DNA from: Polyangiaceae bacterium
Lineage (GTDB): Bacteria; Myxococcota_A; Polyangia; Polyangiales; Polyangiaceae
DNA length: 64,000 nucleotides
Assembly (NCBI GenBank): GCA_016715885.1
Contig: JADJXL010000019.1
Coordinates: 186,001 to 250,000, forward strand
Direction: 5' to 3'
In this document: in pieces, positions 1-7,578 of the stretch
Layout: every line of letters begins with the position of its first letter
Position numbering within the stretch: the stretch's first letter is position 1
Notes under the pieces: model-generated
Told to the model about the DNA's origin: nothing
Database searches by the model: none
What the model saw: only the letters and a program-made list of their open reading frames with translations
Made by a program: the position numbers and the translations under genes

Positions 1-1
1 G

Positions 2-177
2 CGCGCATCGTCGCTGGAACAAGCAGCGGAACGCGCAGCCAATGCGTTCGCGCATCGCCGACTCGCCAGCACGAACGAGCGTTCATGGCGCGTCAAAGCG
101 CTCGTGAATGATTCGCAATTCGACATCGACGTGAGCTATTATTTGCACGCGGAGATCTGCGGCAAAATGAAAGGGCT

Positions 178-178
<1 letters not shown>
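2..178 (+). CDS. 3' part of a phage structural gene (left edge, partial)
   Basis: An open frame runs from base 2 with no stop until it enters the poly-G tract. It reads like real protein (for example ERSWRVKALVND and DIDVSYYLHAEIC) and lies directly before the tail gene at 327. No family was recognised. By position it could be a baseplate component, since baseplate genes usually precede a gpI-like gene. Both the start (off the window) and the true stop (lost in the poly-G) are unknown, so the end given is only where the readable sequence stops. Confidence 0.45.
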
Positions 179-307
<129 letters not shown>

Positions 308-326
308 GCGTGGAGGACGCGGGGCA

Positions 327-1031
327 ATGAGTTTTCTCGAGGCGCGCGTCGCCGATATGCGTCCCATTCGCTGGCTCGGCGAGCTTGCGGAAGGGATTGC
401 GCGCGCCTTGGGTACCGTACAGGACCGCGAAATCGACCTGCTCAAAGCGGGCGTCAAAATGCGCGTCCCGGACCATTGCCCCGATGACGCGCTCGGCAAA
501 CTCGCTCCCACTTTCCGGCTTCCGATTTTCGCGGGTGAGCTTGCCGAACGGCTACGTGGCCGAATGCAGGAAGCCTTCCCGACGTGGGAGGACGCCGGCC
601 TTCCTGAGGCCATCGAGCGGTCGCTTGGTGGATATGGTGTGCCAACCGTCGAGGTTTTTCATTGGCAGCAGTGGCACGAGCCGGACGATGATTGGTACTC
701 AAAGTTTTGGGTGTTCATTTCGGGCCTGTTCGGGTCCCTTAATTGGGGCGAATTCAATTGGGGCGATGCTACATGGGGCAGCACGGCGACGCTTGCGGAG
801 AAGCGCGCAGTGCTCGGGCAGGTCGTGTTTTGGAAGTCGCCGCAATCGCTCCCCGTGTCGGTCATCGTGGGCCTTGGCGGCGGAATGATTTGGGGCGTGC
901 ACAATTGGGGCGATGAAGTTTGGGGCGGCGAAACGATTCAATGGCCGCTCTCGAACTTGTGGGGGGCGGATTGGTGCGCGTGGGGTGCATTCAAATGGGG
1001 GAATGGTCGGTGGATCACGGGCGAGATTTGA
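327..1031 (+). CDS. Phage tail/baseplate protein, gpI-like position
   Basis: A 234-aa protein. The ATG at 327 is chosen because GGAGG lies at 312-316; an upstream in-frame start would read through the poly-G. The N-terminal half is helical and reminiscent of tail protein I (LGELAEGIARALG, REIDLLKAGVKMR). The C-terminal third is rich in Trp-Gly units (NWGEFNWGDATWG, NWGDEVWGG, KWGNGRW), as in repetitive receptor-binding or fibre-attachment proteins. It is followed after 14 bases by the next tail gene. The tail-module role is inferred from the following fibre genes; the exact family is not certain. Confidence 0.6.
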   Translation: MSFLEARVADMRPIRWLGELAEGIARALGTVQDREIDLLKAGVKMRVPDHCPDDALGKLAPTFRLPIFAGELAERLRGRMQEAFPTWEDAGLPEAIERSLGGYGVPTVEVFHWQQWHEPDDDWYSKFWVFISGLFGSLNWGEFNWGDATWGSTATLAEKRAVLGQVVFWKSPQSLPVSVIVGLGGGMIWGVHNWGDEVWGGETIQWPLSNLWGADWCAWGAFKWGNGRWITGEI

Positions 1032-1045
1032 GGAGGTAGGGTAGC

Positions 1046-1732
1046 ATGGCGGAAACATTGCTTGTCGAATCACCGACCTGGAACGGGACGTATCGCTCGT
1101 TCAATGGCGATGGCACGTCCACGTTTTGGACGAATTCGTTTTTGCCGCTTTGGGGCCGCTTGTGCGCGATTGCCAGATATCTGCGCACCGATGCAACGAT
1201 TCCCATTGCGGGCGTGACGCTGCAGGGGATCACGGCTGGCTCTGGGGCCAATCTCATTGGCATGCCACCCTCCTCAATCGGTGGGTGGAACCCCGGTTCC
1301 GAGGGAGTTGGCACGCTGTTCGCTTTCCTTGAAGCATCGTTTGGCGCAATCTTTGCCCTCGATGCGCTCAAATTGCCGCTCGCTGGCGGCGTGATGACGG
1401 GACCGCTCGTGTTTCGAGAGCCCGTGACGCTTTCGTCGAGCTCGGGCACGCTCACGCTCAACTTCGAGTTTGGCATCGTCCCCGACGCCGCAGCCCCGAG
1501 GACGTACACGGTTCCAGCCCCATCGTATAAAGGGCAATGGTTCATCCTCCGACGTAATGTTGTGGGAGGCGGCAATAACGTCGTCATTCAACGCGTGGAC
1601 ACGACGAACATCGGCACGCTGCCCAACAGCGGAATCGGGTGGATCCTGTTTGCCGCGCAAGACGATGGCGCGAGCGGTATGGAATGGTCGGCATGGCTTT
1701 GGGGCGGTGACGCAACGGCGTTGGGGAGCTGA
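1046..1732 (+). CDS. Phage tail-fibre-like protein
   Basis: A 228-aa protein with a strong GAGGAGG ribosome site just before the ATG. It contains LPLAGGVMTGPLVF at about residues 110-123; the AGG-MTGPL motif is a common hallmark of tail-fibre repeats. The remainder is beta-rich with Gly/Trp (GIGWILFAAQDDG, WSAWLWGG). It sits in one operon with the flanking structural genes, 14 bases after the stop of 327-1031 and 3 bases before the next start. It probably forms part of the fibre shaft or tip. Confidence 0.65.
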   Translation: MAETLLVESPTWNGTYRSFNGDGTSTFWTNSFLPLWGRLCAIARYLRTDATIPIAGVTLQGITAGSGANLIGMPPSSIGGWNPGSEGVGTLFAFLEASFGAIFALDALKLPLAGGVMTGPLVFREPVTLSSSSGTLTLNFEFGIVPDAAAPRTYTVPAPSYKGQWFILRRNVVGGGNNVVIQRVDTTNIGTLPNSGIGWILFAAQDDGASGMEWSAWLWGGDATALGS

Positions 1733-1735
1733 GCA

Positions 1736-2113
1736 ATGCGAGAATTTGCTGTTGTGCAAGGGCGGCGCCGTTCTGACGGCGAGATTATCCCGCTCGATTG
1801 CAACGATCGAGGCGAGCTCATCGTTGCGGCAACGCCGGCGCGAACCCCGCTCGTCGCGACGCTCGAGCTCACAAGCACCGCCAAGCAGCTCACCGAGGCG
1901 CTGCCCGATGGCGCAGAGCATTCCCACGCGGCTTGGCGGCTCGTCGTACCAAACGGCGGCGCAAACGCGCTCTGGGGCAATGCTTCGACGCAGGTCCTCA
2001 AAGTCGACGCGGGAAGCGATGACACGATCCCGTCGGCGACCTTGGCCGGGTGGTTCGCCAAGTCGGACGGGGCCAACGTGACCATTACGCTCATCGGCGC
2101 AGAGGACGTATGA
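1736..2113 (+). CDS. Small phage structural protein (unknown family)
   Basis: A 125-aa protein starting 3 bases after the preceding stop. It has beta-rich, Ala/Thr-rich sequence (ELIVAATPARTPLVATLELT, NVTITLIGAEDV), as in small fibre-associated or head-decoration proteins. Its TGA overlaps the ATG of the collagen-like gene (ATGA at 2110-2113), so the two are translationally coupled. The function is inferred from context only. Confidence 0.6.
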   Translation: MREFAVVQGRRRSDGEIIPLDCNDRGELIVAATPARTPLVATLELTSTAKQLTEALPDGAEHSHAAWRLVVPNGGANALWGNASTQVLKVDAGSDDTIPSATLAGWFAKSDGANVTITLIGAEDV

Positions 2114-3024
2114 GCGGGGCGGCATTCGGAAACCGAGGCCCGAAGGGCAGACCGGGAAGCGCGGGCGAAGCAGGCCCCCAGGGCCCTCAAGGGCTCTCCG
2201 CCACCGTCTTCGATTACGAGGCCAACACGGGCGCGACGAGCGGCTATCCCGGCGATGGTCAGATCATCTGGAATAACGCGACACAGATCAACGCGACGAC
2301 GATTTTGATTTCGAGTCGCGAAGCGCTTGGTCGCGACATCGGCGCGCTACTCGGGTTTCTCGAAACGACCGAATCGTTTTTAATTCAACAGTCCACCGAG
2401 TCGACGGTGCGCCAAAAATGGTCGGTTACCGCGACGCCGACGTTGGTCGATCAGGGGCTGTCGACTGAACACTGGTCGATCCCCGTGTCACTCGTCGATG
2501 GTGATGCACAATTCGCTGCTGGCAGAGATCTCCTTGTGGCCATCGTAAATGGCATTCAAGGCCCGCAGGGAGAACAGGGCCCACCTGGTAACGACGGTGC
2601 CCAAGGTGAGCAGGGACCGGCCGGGCCGCTGGTTGGCGAATGGCACTTTGGTTGCTCAGCGCTGCCGAATTCCACCTCATACACCTATTTTGATTTTGGT
2701 GGCGACCACGGCTCGATCACACAGGGCTCGCTGCGTGGCATTCGTTCCACACGCGCGCGTACGATAACTGAGATCCACTTCGGTCACACGCCGGGCACGG
2801 GCACGGCGGTGTACAGGTTCGAGGTCCGGATCAATGGCGTCGACACGGGCGCATACCTTGATGTCGCGATGACCGCGGCGGACGGCGACACCACGAGTGC
2901 GCCCATTGCGCCGGTCGCGGTTGCAAAGGGCGACGTCGTTTCGGTTGTGACCAAGATCCTGAGTGGATCATGGGCCGGAGCAGACAGCAATCCGACCGCC
3001 ACCCTTGTGTGGTCAGCAGCGTGA
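2110..3024 (+). CDS. Collagen-like phage tail fibre protein
   Basis: A 304-aa protein. The ATG at 2110 is preferred because it overlaps the previous stop and starts just before the repeats. Two Gly-X-Y blocks are present: one near the N-terminus (GPKGRPGSAGEAGPQGPQG) and one in the middle (GPQGEQGPPGNDGAQGEQG). They are separated by a globular stretch and followed by a beta-rich C-terminal domain of about 130 aa. Collagen-like triple helices are known from phage tail fibres. The C-terminal domain may bind the receptor. Confidence 0.75.
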   Translation: MSGAAFGNRGPKGRPGSAGEAGPQGPQGLSATVFDYEANTGATSGYPGDGQIIWNNATQINATTILISSREALGRDIGALLGFLETTESFLIQQSTESTVRQKWSVTATPTLVDQGLSTEHWSIPVSLVDGDAQFAAGRDLLVAIVNGIQGPQGEQGPPGNDGAQGEQGPAGPLVGEWHFGCSALPNSTSYTYFDFGGDHGSITQGSLRGIRSTRARTITEIHFGHTPGTGTAVYRFEVRINGVDTGAYLDVAMTAADGDTTSAPIAPVAVAKGDVVSVVTKILSGSWAGADSNPTATLVWSAA

Positions 3025-3043
3025 CGCCGTGGAAGCCGCCGCA

Positions 3044-3283
3044 ATGCGCCTACTTGAAGCGATTGCATCCCCGTGGACATGGATATTGATCCTGCTTTAC
3101 CTCGTTTTTCTTGGAAACGAGCGGCTCAAGGTCCACGGCATTTTGGATACGGCATGGCGTGGGGCGCAAGAGGTTGGCCGAGTGGCCGATCGTCTCGGCG
3201 CAATCGAAAAGAAACTCGACAAAGTAATCGAGGCGAAGTCGGCGCCCGACGATTCGTCAATTCGGATTTCGATTCCGAAGTAG
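3044..3283 (+). CDS. Small membrane protein with coiled coil
   Basis: A 79-aa protein. The ATG at 3044 precedes a hydrophobic segment (WTWILILLYLVFLGN, about residues 9-23). After it comes a helical, charged tail (VADRLGAIEKKLDKVIEAK) that looks like a coiled coil. Its end overlaps convergently with the small minus-strand gene 3257-3409. Size and topology would fit a holin, a tail-chaperone-like or a lysis accessory protein; nothing more specific can be said. Confidence 0.5.
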   Translation: MRLLEAIASPWTWILILLYLVFLGNERLKVHGILDTAWRGAQEVGRVADRLGAIEKKLDKVIEAKSAPDDSSIRISIPK

Positions 3284-3409
3284 CTCGTCGAGTCGAGTTT
3301 CGAGCGCAGTGATGCGCGACATGGGACCGCTCCACACGGCCCACATCCCAGCGCCGCCGACGATGACGCCGGCGGCGAAGCTGAGCGCGCACGCGAGCAC
3401 GGTGGTCAT
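3257..3409 (-). CDS. 50-aa single-TM protein
   Basis: A 50-aa ORF whose ATG overlaps the TGA of the upstream gene (ATGA at 3406-3409). It has an N-terminal hydrophobic segment (CALSFAAGVIVGGAGMWAV) and a short amphipathic C-terminus (ITALETRLDELLRN). The coupling, the membrane segment and the helical tail support a real gene in the lysis-like cluster. It overlaps the plus-strand ORF 3044-3283 tail to tail by 27 bases. Confidence 0.5.
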   Translation of the reverse strand: MTTVLACALSFAAGVIVGGAGMWAVWSGPMSRITALETRLDELLRNRNPN

Positions 3410-3843
3410 CGGCTCGGTGGCCGCACCGTGGTGCGCTCGCGGTTGACCGGCGCCGGCATCGTCTGCTCAAGGCTCGAGCGCGTAACCATCTCGCGCGCCA
3501 TCACCTGCAGGCGCACGTCAAGGTCCTTGACTTCGCGTGCATGTCTTCGGTGCTGCTCAGCGAAGCATCGTGAATCCACGGCCTGCTGCTGCTCGAGCTG
3601 CGCAAGCCTCGGGGCGAGCTCGCCGCTCTCAGGCCGCATGAAGGCCTCGAGGCGCCCGACCCGAACCGGGATGACGCCATCGATGGCGAGCTGCTCGTCG
3701 AGCCGGGCCTTGAGCTCGCGGGCGTGCTGCTCGGCCGCGGAGAGGCGTGCGTCCATCGGCCGCACCTTCACGACCCAAAGGGCAATCAAGGCGAAAGCAA
3801 GCATCAAGCTGACCCAAATCAAACAACCAATGAGGATATCCAC
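3406..3843 (-). CDS. i-spanin-like coiled-coil membrane protein
   Basis: A 145-aa protein. The GTG at 3843 is chosen because GGAGG lies about 7 bases upstream. It has an N-terminal TM segment (LIGCLIWVSLMLAFALIALW), then a long helical domain (SAAEQHARELKARLDEQLA, ELAPRLAQLEQQQ) ending in a charged tail. Inner-membrane anchor plus periplasmic coiled coil is the layout of Rz-type inner-membrane spanins. A Pro-rich lipoprotein of Rz1 style lies two genes upstream. This is inferred from architecture; spanins vary widely in sequence. Confidence 0.5.
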   Translation of the reverse strand: MDILIGCLIWVSLMLAFALIALWVVKVRPMDARLSAAEQHARELKARLDEQLAIDGVIPVRVGRLEAFMRPESGELAPRLAQLEQQQAVDSRCFAEQHRRHAREVKDLDVRLQVMAREMVTRSSLEQTMPAPVNRERTTVRPPSR

Positions 3844-4247
3844 GGAAGCCTCCTTCTTGGCCAAAGCGAGACGATGATCAGCGCCGTGCAGACGACGATT
3901 TGTATGTACGGCACCGCCCATTCATTGAGCACCGCGAAAGCTGGCAGTGCGGCAATGTCGGCAGCTCCGGACGCGAACACAAGCAAACCGAGAATGGCTG
4001 GTTGAGAAAACCGGTGGCCGTCACGAGCCTCTGCGTAAAGCTCCGCGAAGCCAAGGGCGGACGATATCGCGGGCACGAGCACTCGGGCCGGATGCTCAAT
4101 GGCCAGTTCGACGCCCGAAAGCGATACGTAGAGGTTCGCTGCCAGCGGCCACCCAATAGCGAGCGCAACAATCTTCGAGTGGCGCGCCGCGAGGATTGCC
4201 GCTGGCAGGAGAAGCGCGACAGCAGTACGCAGGAGGAAAGCGTTCAC
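3819..4247 (-). CDS. Multi-TM membrane protein (possible holin)
   Basis: A 142-aa protein from the GTG at 4247, with AGGAG and GGGAG upstream. At least four hydrophobic segments are visible (AFLLRTAVALLLPAAILAA, IVALAIGWPLAANLYV, ILGLLVFASGAADIAALPA, YIQIVVCTALIIVSLW). It overlaps the lipoprotein gene at its start (4 bases) and the coiled-coil gene at its end (25 bases), so the three are coupled. A holin role fits a holin-spanin cassette but no family was recognised. Confidence 0.5.
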   Translation of the reverse strand: MNAFLLRTAVALLLPAAILAARHSKIVALAIGWPLAANLYVSLSGVELAIEHPARVLVPAISSALGFAELYAEARDGHRFSQPAILGLLVFASGAADIAALPAFAVLNEWAVPYIQIVVCTALIIVSLWPRRRLPWISSLVV

Positions 4248-4414
4248 TCCCCGAACTCCTGAGCCTCCGGTGGAGGCGGTGGTGGAGGGGGCGGTGGTTT
4301 CACGATGGTGAGCGCCGTCCTCGTAGGCTCGAACGCGGGCACACACGCGGCCGCGGTGGCGCCAAGCAGCACGAGCGTCATCGCGACGCCGGCGAAACGC
4401 TTTCTGGACTTCAT
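4244..4414 (-). CDS. Pro-rich small lipoprotein (o-spanin-like)
   Basis: A 56-aa protein. The ATG at 4414 is supported by AAGGAG upstream. It has a signal peptide with lipobox ending GATAAAC, then a short mature part with ten consecutive prolines. Small Pro-rich outer-membrane lipoproteins are the classic Rz1/o-spanin form. Together with 3406-3843 it suggests a spanin pair for outer-membrane disruption during phage lysis. An endolysin was not seen in the window. Confidence 0.5.
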   Translation of the reverse strand: MKSRKRFAGVAMTLVLLGATAAACVPAFEPTRTALTIVKPPPPPPPPPPEAQEFGE

Positions 4415-4450
4415 GGGGAAGCTCCTTTCGAGGTTACGGTACCAGAAATC

Positions 4451-4501
4451 CGCCAAGGCTGAGCGACGATTTTTCGGGTTGGTGATCGCTCGGCCTTGGC
4501 G
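4451..4501. terminator. Long hairpin between 4414 and 4535
   Basis: Arms 4451-4466 and 4486-4501 pair over 16 bases with a single G-T mismatch, around a 19-base loop. It lies just downstream of the minus-strand gene 4535-4804 and upstream of the lipoprotein start. There is no clear T-run after the stem, so it may be a terminator, a pause or processing site, or an operator. Confidence 0.5.
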
Positions 4502-4534
4502 AACGTCTCGCGTTGGCTACAACGCCCAAGTCAA

Positions 4535-4804
4535 CTAGCCAATGTAACGAATTCCCCACCGAGGCGGCCCACCGTTTTCGTCGTCGACACGGTAGAGTTG
4601 ACGGCCATTCACTGGCCCCATTTCGGAAACCTCTTGAAGACGTTGTTCCAACTGCGCTTCGAGAAGCTCCATATCTTCGTGTTCCGAAAAGATCTCCTGC
4701 AAGATTTTGGAGGAAACACTAACCTCGAATGCTTGCAGGAATTTGTTTGCATCGACTTCTTTACCGTCCACGAAGATTCGTATTTCTGCGTTCGCGTTTG
4801 ACAT
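4535..4804 (-). CDS. Hypothetical 89-aa protein
   Basis: The ATG at 4804 is preceded by GAGGAAGG. The protein is soluble and acidic with a helical middle part (SKILQEIFSEHEDMELLEAQ) and a basic C-terminus (PPRWGIRYIG). The family is not recognised. It has its own promoter-like upstream region with a 29-base dyad (4836-4864) that is repeated before the gene at 5690, so the two are probably co-regulated. Confidence 0.6.
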   Translation of the reverse strand: MSNANAEIRIFVDGKEVDANKFLQAFEVSVSSKILQEIFSEHEDMELLEAQLEQRLQEVSEMGPVNGRQLYRVDDENGGPPRWGIRYIG

Positions 4805-4835
4805 AATAACCTTCCTCTACCGTTTCGAGACAATG

Positions 4836-4864
4836 CCACCCGATATGCGTATCATGTCGGGTGG
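4836..4864. promoter_or_regulatory. Operator-like dyad upstream of 4535-4804
   Basis: Inverted repeat CCACCCGAyAT / rTGTCGGGTGG in a 29-base site. It lies next to a stretch CATTGTCTCG and CGGTAGAGG that is also conserved upstream of 4881-5690. The matching arrangement before two genes suggests a repressor operator of the phage element. Confidence 0.55.
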
Positions 4865-4880
4865 CGGGATCGAACAGACG

Positions 4881-5690
4881 CTACGCCGCCACAATTGACC
4901 TGGAAACGCGACGCACGCCCCATCGCGTGGTCATACCTGCCTCCTTGAACACAACGCGACCATCATGCGGGGGCAGGTTGATCAACGTGCGAAGATACCG
5001 ACCGACACGAATGTCGATGCTTTGAGCTCCCTTATGCGCAACAAACTCGTCAATGTGTTGGGCGATCGCGATGCGCATAGGGCACCCAGCCCGCCGTTGG
5101 CTGCTGATTTCCGCAAGCAACTGGCGCACGGCTATGGTTCCTTCGTGGGGATTTATTTCCCATGCGAGTTTTTCCAACGGAATGAGCAACGGCGCGTGTA
5201 AAGGGGCTTGAAGGAAGTCTTCTTGCTCGGGCGGCCGCGGCTTCGTTTTGCGAGGTTTCATGTTGGCGAAAACGGCCGCTAATTCTTCGCGCACGACCTC
5301 GCGAACCGCTGGCATGAGCGAGGCGCTATGTGAAAGGATCCCACGTCGAGCGAGCATGAAGACCTGGATCATCTCCTTCGTGAGTGCGATAGCGTTCTGT
5401 GTCTCGCTCTTCGTCACGATAAACAGGGCTGCCGCTTCCGTGAGCCAGTATGCACGACCCGGTCGGCCACCCTTCTCCGAGGTTTGCACCACGGTGGTGA
5501 GAACCTCGTAATCATTCAGGTTTCCGGCGCTTACGTGCCTCGCTATGAGGTCGCGAATCTTGCGTTCGCGTCCAATGCCGAGCCGCCGTGCCAACTCGAC
5601 GTCCTCGACTCTCGGCTCATCCTCGCCGCTCACCTTTCCCAGCGTCCACCCATCGATGTCGATTTTCACGAGTTTGGTTTCGTCTGCCAT
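4881..5690 (-). CDS. Rha/KilA-N-like phage regulatory protein
   Basis: A 269-aa protein. The N-terminal 110 residues contain a helix-turn-helix-like part (VELARRLGIGRERKIRDLI) and the conserved-looking GGRPGRAYWLTEAAALFIVTK and NAIALTKEMIQVFMLARRG, resembling the Rha/antirepressor DNA-binding module of temperate phages. The C-terminal half is a basic linker plus a domain with RVGRYLRTLINLPP. A second, shorter relative of the N-terminal module is encoded at 7565-8525. Likely a DNA-binding regulator of the phage element. The upstream dyad at 5725-5753 may be autoregulatory. Confidence 0.55.
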   Translation of the reverse strand: MADETKLVKIDIDGWTLGKVSGEDEPRVEDVELARRLGIGRERKIRDLIARHVSAGNLNDYEVLTTVVQTSEKGGRPGRAYWLTEAAALFIVTKSETQNAIALTKEMIQVFMLARRGILSHSASLMPAVREVVREELAAVFANMKPRKTKPRPPEQEDFLQAPLHAPLLIPLEKLAWEINPHEGTIAVRQLLAEISSQRRAGCPMRIAIAQHIDEFVAHKGAQSIDIRVGRYLRTLINLPPHDGRVVFKEAGMTTRWGVRRVSRSIVAA

Positions 5691-5724
5691 ATTCTATTTC
5701 CCTCTACCGATTCACGAGACAATA

Positions 5725-5753
5725 CCATCCAATACGCCCATCATATCGAATGG
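5725..5753. promoter_or_regulatory. Operator-like dyad upstream of 4881-5690
   Basis: A 29-base imperfect dyad (CCATCCAATA / TATCGAATGG) of the same length and arm pattern as 4836-4864. It has the same flanking ATTGTCTCG and CGGTAGAGG elements between it and the start codon. Together they define a shared operator-promoter unit. Confidence 0.5.
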
Positions 5754-5854
5754 CACACGGCATCCACGGTGATGACCACCCCGAACGCGAAGCTTGGTTT
5801 TTCTTGGAATGCAGCCGCGCGAGAATGGCGGCGGGGGGCGGGCGAGCGATTGGG

Positions 5855-6427
5855 CTACTTCATTACAACACAGTCGCGGCCCATAATATGACCAAGGGTG
5901 AGGCCATCTATTCGAGCACTCAATCGGACTGGATAACCAGCACGCACCTCCCCGAATGCCTTTTCCTGTCCACTTTTCGCGTAACACCACAATGAGTTGA
6001 GGTCGAGTCCGACGCCCGAACGAACCTCGATGTAAACATCGTCGAATACAGTCTTCTGGACATCGCCCGCAATACCACGAACGGCCACTCGTTTGCCCTT
6101 GTAGAGCGAGTCCGCGCGCACTTCGTTCGTCCGGTATACCTCGTAAAGATCTTTGGCCTCGACCTGAATGTCGGGCGGCGCGTTTGCTGCTGAATTGCCG
6201 GCTGCACTCAGCAGCACAAGGCATCCCCCGCCGAGCATGAACATCGCGCCCATCGCAATCGCCCAAATGGGTATGCTGCTCGACCTTTGGGCAGAGGCGA
6301 TTTGACTGTTTTGAGCGCACTGTGAATGCACGGGGCCGGTCGGGTATGCGACAAAGTTTGGCGGGTAGACGAGCTGGTGGCACTTGAGGCAGGTGCCCAC
6401 AGGTTGCGGGTATTGCTGGTAGTTCAT
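5855..6427 (-). CDS. Membrane protein with OB-fold tRNA_anti-like domain
   Basis: About 190 aa (the ATG at 6427 or 6445 is possible). The N-terminus has a CxxC pair (CLKCHQ) in a zinc-ribbon-like stretch. One TM segment follows (IPIWAIAMGAMFMLGGGCLVLL), then a C-terminal domain with LYEVYRTNEVRADSLYKGK, VAVRGIAGDV and a final RDCVV. This pattern matches the tRNA_anti-like OB-fold family (PF12869 type). The molecular role is unknown; the domain is common in phage and accessory DNA. Confidence 0.6.
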   Translation of the reverse strand: MNYQQYPQPVGTCLKCHQLVYPPNFVAYPTGPVHSQCAQNSQIASAQRSSSIPIWAIAMGAMFMLGGGCLVLLSAAGNSAANAPPDIQVEAKDLYEVYRTNEVRADSLYKGKRVAVRGIAGDVQKTVFDDVYIEVRSGVGLDLNSLWCYAKSGQEKAFGEVRAGYPVRLSARIDGLTLGHIMGRDCVVMK

Positions 6428-6578
6428 GCGCAACATCGTACGCACCGGTGTAAGCCCGATGGAAGTTCGTCGTGACGTTCGGCTGTCGATTTTGCCCCGC
6501 CCAGCACGGACGGAATGACGTGACCCTGATCACGTGGACAGCTTTTACCGGACGAACGTCTCGTGTAGAGCCTCCAAC

Positions 6579-6983
6579 ATGGCCAGCATCTGGGACCTTG
6601 TCCTGCTCGTACCCGCCAAACATCTCACGACCGACACACGGTGCATGATCTGGCTCGAAGGCCCAGAAAAGCACGTGCAAGAGGTTGTGGGCGAGTCCCA
6701 CTATCAACCACAGTTGCACCGTGTGACTGGTGGCAAAGCGTGCACAAAAGATGCGCCAATTCTTACGGGCGCGTGGCTCATCCCAGAGTTCGACAACCCC
6801 CATGACGACTACGCTGTCAGCGTTTGGATCGGCGACGGCAAAGTCGGCCATCTGCCGAGTTACATCAACGAACTAGAGTTCGGCAAAACGAACGATGGTG
6901 GCGATGACTGTTTGCCGTTGACGTCCATGGCGAAAACGGACAGCCTGAAGAGCGACCCTTACGACGGCTACCGAACGGCGTGA
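6579..6983 (+). CDS. HIRAN-domain-like protein
   Basis: 134 aa from the ATG at 6579 (an earlier start at 6534 is possible). It has VVGESHYQPQL, then a spacer, then IPEFDNPHDDYAVSVWIGDG and KVGHLP. The order G-hY..., NPxDxxAVxV, G-hG-hP is typical of HIRAN domains, which bind DNA ends in helicases and in stand-alone phage or bacterial proteins. It overlaps the start of the next gene (GTG at 6980), so the two are probably co-translated. Confidence 0.55.
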   Translation: MASIWDLVLLVPAKHLTTDTRCMIWLEGPEKHVQEVVGESHYQPQLHRVTGGKACTKDAPILTGAWLIPEFDNPHDDYAVSVWIGDGKVGHLPSYINELEFGKTNDGGDDCLPLTSMAKTDSLKSDPYDGYRTA

Positions 6984-7507
6984 GGGACGATGAAAATACG
7001 GCGGACTCTGGAGAGCTACCGACTCCCCAGAGTCCAACGGCGCTCGACTGCCACGACCAGGACGAGCCTTGTCGCGACGTCACGCCGCCGGTGGCCCGAT
7101 TTTGCCACCTAAGCCCAACCCCGTACGAGCGAGGTTTGAACGTGATTACGTCTTCTACGCAAAACGCGGATCTCGTCAACGATCGTGAAGATGCGCCCGA
7201 TCCCGCGCCACCAACGAGCCGAGATCCAGGCTCGCCCTTCGTCCCACCTGGGCGCCGCCACGCCCTCCCGATTCGGACGAGGAACGGCAACGCAGCGCCC
7301 GCAGAGATGCTGCACCACGTACTCGGCGCGTACGCCGACGACACGCTCACCGGTGCGCTAAATGAGACGCACATCTTGATGGAGCTGCTCGCGGACCATC
7401 TCGCGTCGGATCGGCACTGGGGCACGCTCGCGAACCACATCGTCGCTCGCCTCGAAGTTTGTCGCGGGCTTGCAGAGCGACTCGACCTCGATGGAGGTGC
7501 CGCATGA
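6980..7507 (+). CDS. Hypothetical phage protein, 175 aa
   Basis: Starts with a GTG overlapping the stop of the HIRAN-like gene. The first 100 residues are low-complexity and Pro-rich. The last 75 are helical and conserved-looking (MLHHVLGAYADDTLTGALNE, LANHIVARLEVCRGLAERL). The family is not recognised. A later internal start is possible because the N-terminal part has little structure. Confidence 0.5.
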   Translation: MRDDENTADSGELPTPQSPTALDCHDQDEPCRDVTPPVARFCHLSPTPYERGLNVITSSTQNADLVNDREDAPDPAPPTSRDPGSPFVPPGRRHALPIRTRNGNAAPAEMLHHVLGAYADDTLTGALNETHILMELLADHLASDRHWGTLANHIVARLEVCRGLAERLDLDGGAA

Positions 7508-7578
7508 TGCGCAAGGACAACGTCATCACCGTTGGAGGTCAAACGAGTTTGGTTATGACGAACGATGCACCGGTATGA
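7504..7578 (+). CDS. Tiny coupled ORF, 24 aa
   Basis: The ATG overlaps the TGA of 6980-7507 (ATGA). The ORF (MMRKDNVITVGGQTSLVM at its start) runs into the beginning of the next gene at 7565. Only the overlap pattern supports it; it could instead be a leader that couples translation to the downstream regulator. Confidence 0.3.
   Translation: MMRKDNVITVGGQTSLVMTNDAPV

Noticed and set aside
5712..6851. 379-aa minus-strand ORF overlapping 5855-6427
   Set aside because: Arg/Cys-rich shadow frame of the OB-fold gene with no domain.
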